Shown piece by piece: positions 61,210 to 64,000 of a stretch of 64,000 nucleotides of DNA. A program made the translations under genes and the position numbers. The notes under the pieces are model-generated. The model was not told where the DNA came from, did no database searches, and worked only from the letters and a program-made list of their open reading frames with translations. Each line of letters starts with the position of its first letter. Positions within the stretch are counted from its first letter, which is position 1. Source of the stretch: Nitrospira sp. (GTDB taxonomy: Bacteria > Nitrospirota > Nitrospiria > Nitrospirales > Nitrospiraceae). The stretch covers positions 1 to 64,000 of the forward strand of contig JAHFEW010000007.1 of assembly GCA_023248215.1 (NCBI GenBank), in the 5' to 3' direction.

Positions 61210-61903
61210 CCTGTGGCGCGATACAGTGGTCGCCGGATTTCGTGACACCGTCATGCAGATCGTGCTCGTGTTGCCGCGGCTCCTCGCACTGTTCACCTTT
61301 CTGGCGTTGGGGATCATGGCAGCCTGGTTCGTCAGGACGCTGACGCTGCGACTCCTTCGAACATTCGGTTTCGACCTGTTTTGTGAACGTTTGGGCGTCG
61401 CCCAGCCGCTCTCTCAGGCAGGCGTCAGGCAGCCGGTTTCGTCGGTGGTCAGCCGTATCCTGTTCTGGATCGTCTTTCTGTTGTTTACCTTTATGGGCGT
61501 CGACGCGATGAATCTGCCGGCCACAGCCAATTTGATCAGCCAGATCGTCGGCTTTCTGCCGAATGTCCTCGCCGCGTCGCTCGTGCTTTTCGTGGGCATG
61601 CTCTGCGCCAACTTCTTTGCCGAAGCCGCCCTGATTGCTGCCGTCAACGCCCAGGTCGAGGAGGCCCGCGTCGTCGCTGGTTTGGTGCGATGGGGGCTGC
61701 TGCTGTTTACGTTCGCCATGGTGCTGACTCAGTTGGGTATCGCCAAAGAGATTGTCATCGCAGCCTTCTCGATCACCTTCGGCGGCGTCGTGCTCGCGCT
61801 GGCCCTGGCGGTGGGCTTGGGAGCCCGCCATCTCATGCGCAAGGCACTGGAACGACGTTTCGGGCACCACGAACACAAACCGGACGAGTTGTCGCATCTA
61901 TGA
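61202..61903 (+). CDS. MscS-related membrane protein (TM-helix repeat), 233 aa
   Basis: Five hydrophobic segments (about 19-42, 76-94, 104-135, 152-173, 178-205). ITFGGVVLALALAVGLGARHLM resembles the pore-lining TM3 of MscS-type channels, and the first parts the TM_helix family. The MscS cytoplasmic beta/alpha vestibule is missing, so it is not a full MscS channel. Sits between two osmolyte enzymes, overlapping both (8 bases and 4 bases). A mechanosensitive or solute-release role is likely from context only. Confidence 0.8.
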   Translation: MSDLWRDTVVAGFRDTVMQIVLVLPRLLALFTFLALGIMAAWFVRTLTLRLLRTFGFDLFCERLGVAQPLSQAGVRQPVSSVVSRILFWIVFLLFTFMGVDAMNLPATANLISQIVGFLPNVLAASLVLFVGMLCANFFAEAALIAAVNAQVEEARVVAGLVRWGLLLFTFAMVLTQLGIAKEIVIAAFSITFGGVVLALALAVGLGARHLMRKALERRFGHHEHKPDELSHL

Positions 61904-63975
61904 AAAAAACACGAGCAAAGGAGTCGAAGAACGATGCCGGGACTGCGCGCCACGCATCCGCGAACCGCAGCACGCCCCAGTCCCTGATTGGTGAAGGGCG
62001 CAGGAGAGTGGCGATTGAGCATGTCGAGCCGGAGATCGACGGCGGGCGTTATCCGATCAAGCGGGTAGTCGGCGACGCGATTGTGGTCGAGGCAGACCTC
62101 TTCGCAGACGGACACGACGTCATCCGCGGAATGCTGCGCTTCCGTCATGAACAGAACTTGGACTGGCAGGAGGTTCCGCTCGAGCCGATCGATAACGACC
62201 GGTGGCGAGCGTCCTTCGATGCTACCGAACTCGGACGGTATCACTATTGCGTGACAGGCTGGGTAGATCATTTTGCGACCTGGCAACGCGACATGCACAG
62301 GCGATTGGCGGCGCAACGGGACATCACGGTGGACATTCTGATCGGGAAGCGTCTCGTCGAGGAGGCGACGACACGGGCGTCCGGCGAGTCTGGGGAGAGG
62401 CTGAGGGCCATAGCCGCTACCGTGCAGTCCTCCCCGCCTGTACAGCAATGTCAGTTGGATCTGCTTCTCAGCCAGGAGGTTGCCGATGTGATGGCGGTTT
62501 GCGTGGATCGCCGGTGGGCCACGACCTACGACAAGGAACTCTCAGTCGTGGTTGATCGCCCAAAGGCTCGTTTCAGTGCGTGGTACGAAATGTTCCCACG
62601 CTCCTCCGCCGGCGAACCTCGGCCGCACGGGACCTTTGGGGATTGCGAAGCGCGACTGCCCTACATTGCTGACATGGGATTTGATGTCCTGTATCTCCCT
62701 CCCATCCATCCCATCGGACAAACGCTTCGAAAAGGCAGGAACAACAACCCGGAGGGCGACCCCGACTCGGTGGGCAGTCCATGGGCCATCGGCGCGGCCG
62801 AGGGCGGCCACACCGCCATTCATGCCCATCTCGGCACCGTAGACGATTTCAAACGACTGGTCGCCGCAGCCAACCGGCGAGGGATCGAGGTCGCGATGGA
62901 CCTGGCCTTTCAATGTTCTCCCGATCATCCCTACGTGAAGCAACATCCGGAATGGTTTACCAGGCGCCCCGACGGCACGATTCAATTCGCGGAAAATCCA
63001 CCCAAACAGTATCAGGACATCTTTCCGCTGAATTTCGAAAGCGATGAGTATCAGGGGTTATGGAAGGAACTCCGATCAGTAGTGGAGTACTGGATCGATC
63101 ACGGCATCCGCATCTTCCGCGTCGACAACCCCCATACCAAACCTTTTCTCTTTTGGAATTGGTTGATCACCGACATCAAGAGCCGGTACCCGGATGCGAT
63201 TTTTCTTGCCGAAGCTTTTACCAGACCGAAGGTGATGTACCACCTGGCCAAACTGGGCTTCACTCAGTCCTATACCTACTTCGCCTGGCGCAATACCAAG
63301 ACCGAGCTGACAGCCTATTTCACGGAACTGACCGGGACCGACGTCCGGGAGTATTTCCGGCCCAACTTATGGCCCAATACACCCGATATTCTGACCGAGC
63401 ACCTGCAACATGGAGGGCGTCCGGTCTTCATGGCCCGGCTGGCGTTGGCTGCCACGCTCGGGGCCAGCTATGGCATCTATGGACCCGCCTTTGAACTGTA
63501 TGAAGATCGCCCGCAGAAACCCGGCAGCGAGGAGTACTTGAACTCCGAGAAGTATGAGATCCAACGCTGGGATATCACGAGATCTGACAGCCTGAGAGAA
63601 TTTATCGGGCTGGTCAACCGCATCCGGCGCGAGAATCCCGCCCTGCAGAGTGATGCCAGCTTGCGGTTTCACCACATCGACAACGACCAACTGCTTGCCT
63701 ACAGCAAGCAGTCACCGGACAGTTCGAACGTCATCTTGGTCGTGATCAATCTGAGCCCTCACCATATTCATTCCGGCTGGCTCAATCTGGATCTGGAGTT
63801 GCTGGGGTTGCAAGGCGATCGTCCCTTCCAGGTCCACGACCTGCTGACGAATGCTTACTACCTCTGGCAAGGCGCGAAAAATTTCGTCCAGCTCGATCCG
63901 CATTCCGTGCCGGTTCAGATTTTTGCTGTACGGCGGAACCTGAGACGAGAGCAAGACTTCGACTACTTCATGTAG
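61900..63975 (+). CDS. glgE: Alpha-1,4-glucan:maltose-1-phosphate maltosyltransferase GlgE, 691 aa
   Basis: GH13_3 enzyme, transfers maltosyl from maltose 1-phosphate to alpha-glucan. A basic 30-residue extension precedes the N-terminal domain (RRVAIEHVEPEIDGGRYPIKRVVGD). Core: WYEMFPRS, LYLPPIHPIG, nucleophile Asp409 in FRVDNPHTKPF, Glu438 in FLAEAFTRP, then QSYTYFAWRNTK and a YGIYGPAFELYED region, all GlgE-typical. ATG overlaps the MscS-like stop (ATGA). Needs maltose 1-phosphate, so a maltokinase should exist elsewhere. GlgE glucan is a storage or capsule polymer. Confidence 0.95.
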   Translation: MKKTRAKESKNDAGTARHASANRSTPQSLIGEGRRRVAIEHVEPEIDGGRYPIKRVVGDAIVVEADLFADGHDVIRGMLRFRHEQNLDWQEVPLEPIDNDRWRASFDATELGRYHYCVTGWVDHFATWQRDMHRRLAAQRDITVDILIGKRLVEEATTRASGESGERLRAIAATVQSSPPVQQCQLDLLLSQEVADVMAVCVDRRWATTYDKELSVVVDRPKARFSAWYEMFPRSSAGEPRPHGTFGDCEARLPYIADMGFDVLYLPPIHPIGQTLRKGRNNNPEGDPDSVGSPWAIGAAEGGHTAIHAHLGTVDDFKRLVAAANRRGIEVAMDLAFQCSPDHPYVKQHPEWFTRRPDGTIQFAENPPKQYQDIFPLNFESDEYQGLWKELRSVVEYWIDHGIRIFRVDNPHTKPFLFWNWLITDIKSRYPDAIFLAEAFTRPKVMYHLAKLGFTQSYTYFAWRNTKTELTAYFTELTGTDVREYFRPNLWPNTPDILTEHLQHGGRPVFMARLALAATLGASYGIYGPAFELYEDRPQKPGSEEYLNSEKYEIQRWDITRSDSLREFIGLVNRIRRENPALQSDASLRFHHIDNDQLLAYSKQSPDSSNVILVVINLSPHHIHSGWLNLDLELLGLQGDRPFQVHDLLTNAYYLWQGAKNFVQLDPHSVPVQIFAVRRNLRREQDFDYFM

Positions 63976-64000
63976 TCGAACGTCATGTTCGGATAGGAGT
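63976..64000 (+). other. Window end, probable ribosome binding site of a next gene
   Basis: The last ten bases include ATAGGAG, which could serve a gene starting just outside the window. Nothing more can be said. Confidence 0.25.

Noticed and set aside
60929-61897. 322-codon minus-strand frame
   Set aside because: Antisense to the GT81-like and MscS-related genes; highly charged, no family.
1-64000. CRISPR arrays, tRNA or rRNA genes, insertion sequences, phage attachment sites
   Set aside because: I found no regularly spaced repeats, no cloverleaf-like sequences with a T-arm GTTCGA core in context, and no transposase or integrase frame.

Overview
The window reads as one contiguous piece of a GC-rich, free-living Gram-negative bacterial chromosome. 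The gene set fits a Nitrospira-like member of the Nitrospirota: hopanoid-type squalene genes (hpnD, hpnE), an Mla-type lipid transport operon, PilZ proteins, a very large multi-PAS kinase, a DUF2934 protein, and a TreS/TreT/GlgE sugar cluster behind a DUF5752 gene. The assignment is an inference from gene content. I saw no rRNA, tRNA, CRISPR array, insertion sequence, integrase or phage gene.

Layout. 0-4.4 kb: accessory genes (49-aa protein, caspase-like peptidase, CPXCG zinc protein, secreted protein, 32-aa Lys-rich protein, NERD protein) separated by palindrome-rich spacers. 4.4-9.3 kb: a FolB-methyltransferase fusion overlapping a PHP phosphoesterase, then a signalling operon of membrane Ser/Thr kinase, PP2C phosphatase and FHA protein. 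9.3-11.7 kb, minus strand: Cys-rich repeat protein, unknown 337-aa protein, YjbQ. 12-17.4 kb: SH3 protein, then a tightly overlapping HAD / BtuF-like / hpnD / hpnE operon, and type-4 uracil-DNA glycosylase. 17.5-21.6 kb, minus strand: unknown protein, dienelactone hydrolase, pmbA and tldD. 21.8-27.8 kb: the envelope/isoprenoid operon uppS-cdsA-dxr-rseP-proS. 28-30.4 kb: a GAF-containing GspE/PilB ATPase. 30.4-34 kb, minus strand: mlaE-mlaF-mlaD plus a TPR lipoprotein. 34-37 kb: three PilZ proteins, an LpxL-type acyltransferase and a second Cys-rich repeat protein. 37.4-39.6 kb: acyl-CoA desaturase, RRM RNA-binding protein, ArfB.

39.8-49.6 kb is a signal-transduction island: a membrane histidine kinase with an Rcp1-type receiver, a 1444-residue REC-PAS-GAF-HisKA_3 kinase, its NarL-type regulator, then small proteins (winged helix, DUF2934, Cys-rich) interleaved with two receivers that have lost the phospho-acceptor aspartate. 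An mlaC-like gene, an MltC-like lytic transglycosylase and two broken genes follow: a polytopic membrane protein with two compensating frameshifts, and a dolichol-P-mannose synthase/GtrA fusion with several lesions. After a sterol-desaturase-family gene and a low-coding gap comes the osmolyte/alpha-glucan cluster (56.3-64 kb): DUF5752, TreS, TreT, a GT81-like protein without the expected metal ligands, an MscS-related membrane protein and GlgE.

Most genes are supported by clear family motifs. Promoters are read by eye from -35/-10 matches and are weaker calls. The likeliest places for undescribed biology are the pseudo-receiver gene string at 47.3-49.6 kb, the degenerate GT81-like protein inside the trehalose/GlgE operon, and the MlaF-like ATPase with altered catalytic motifs.
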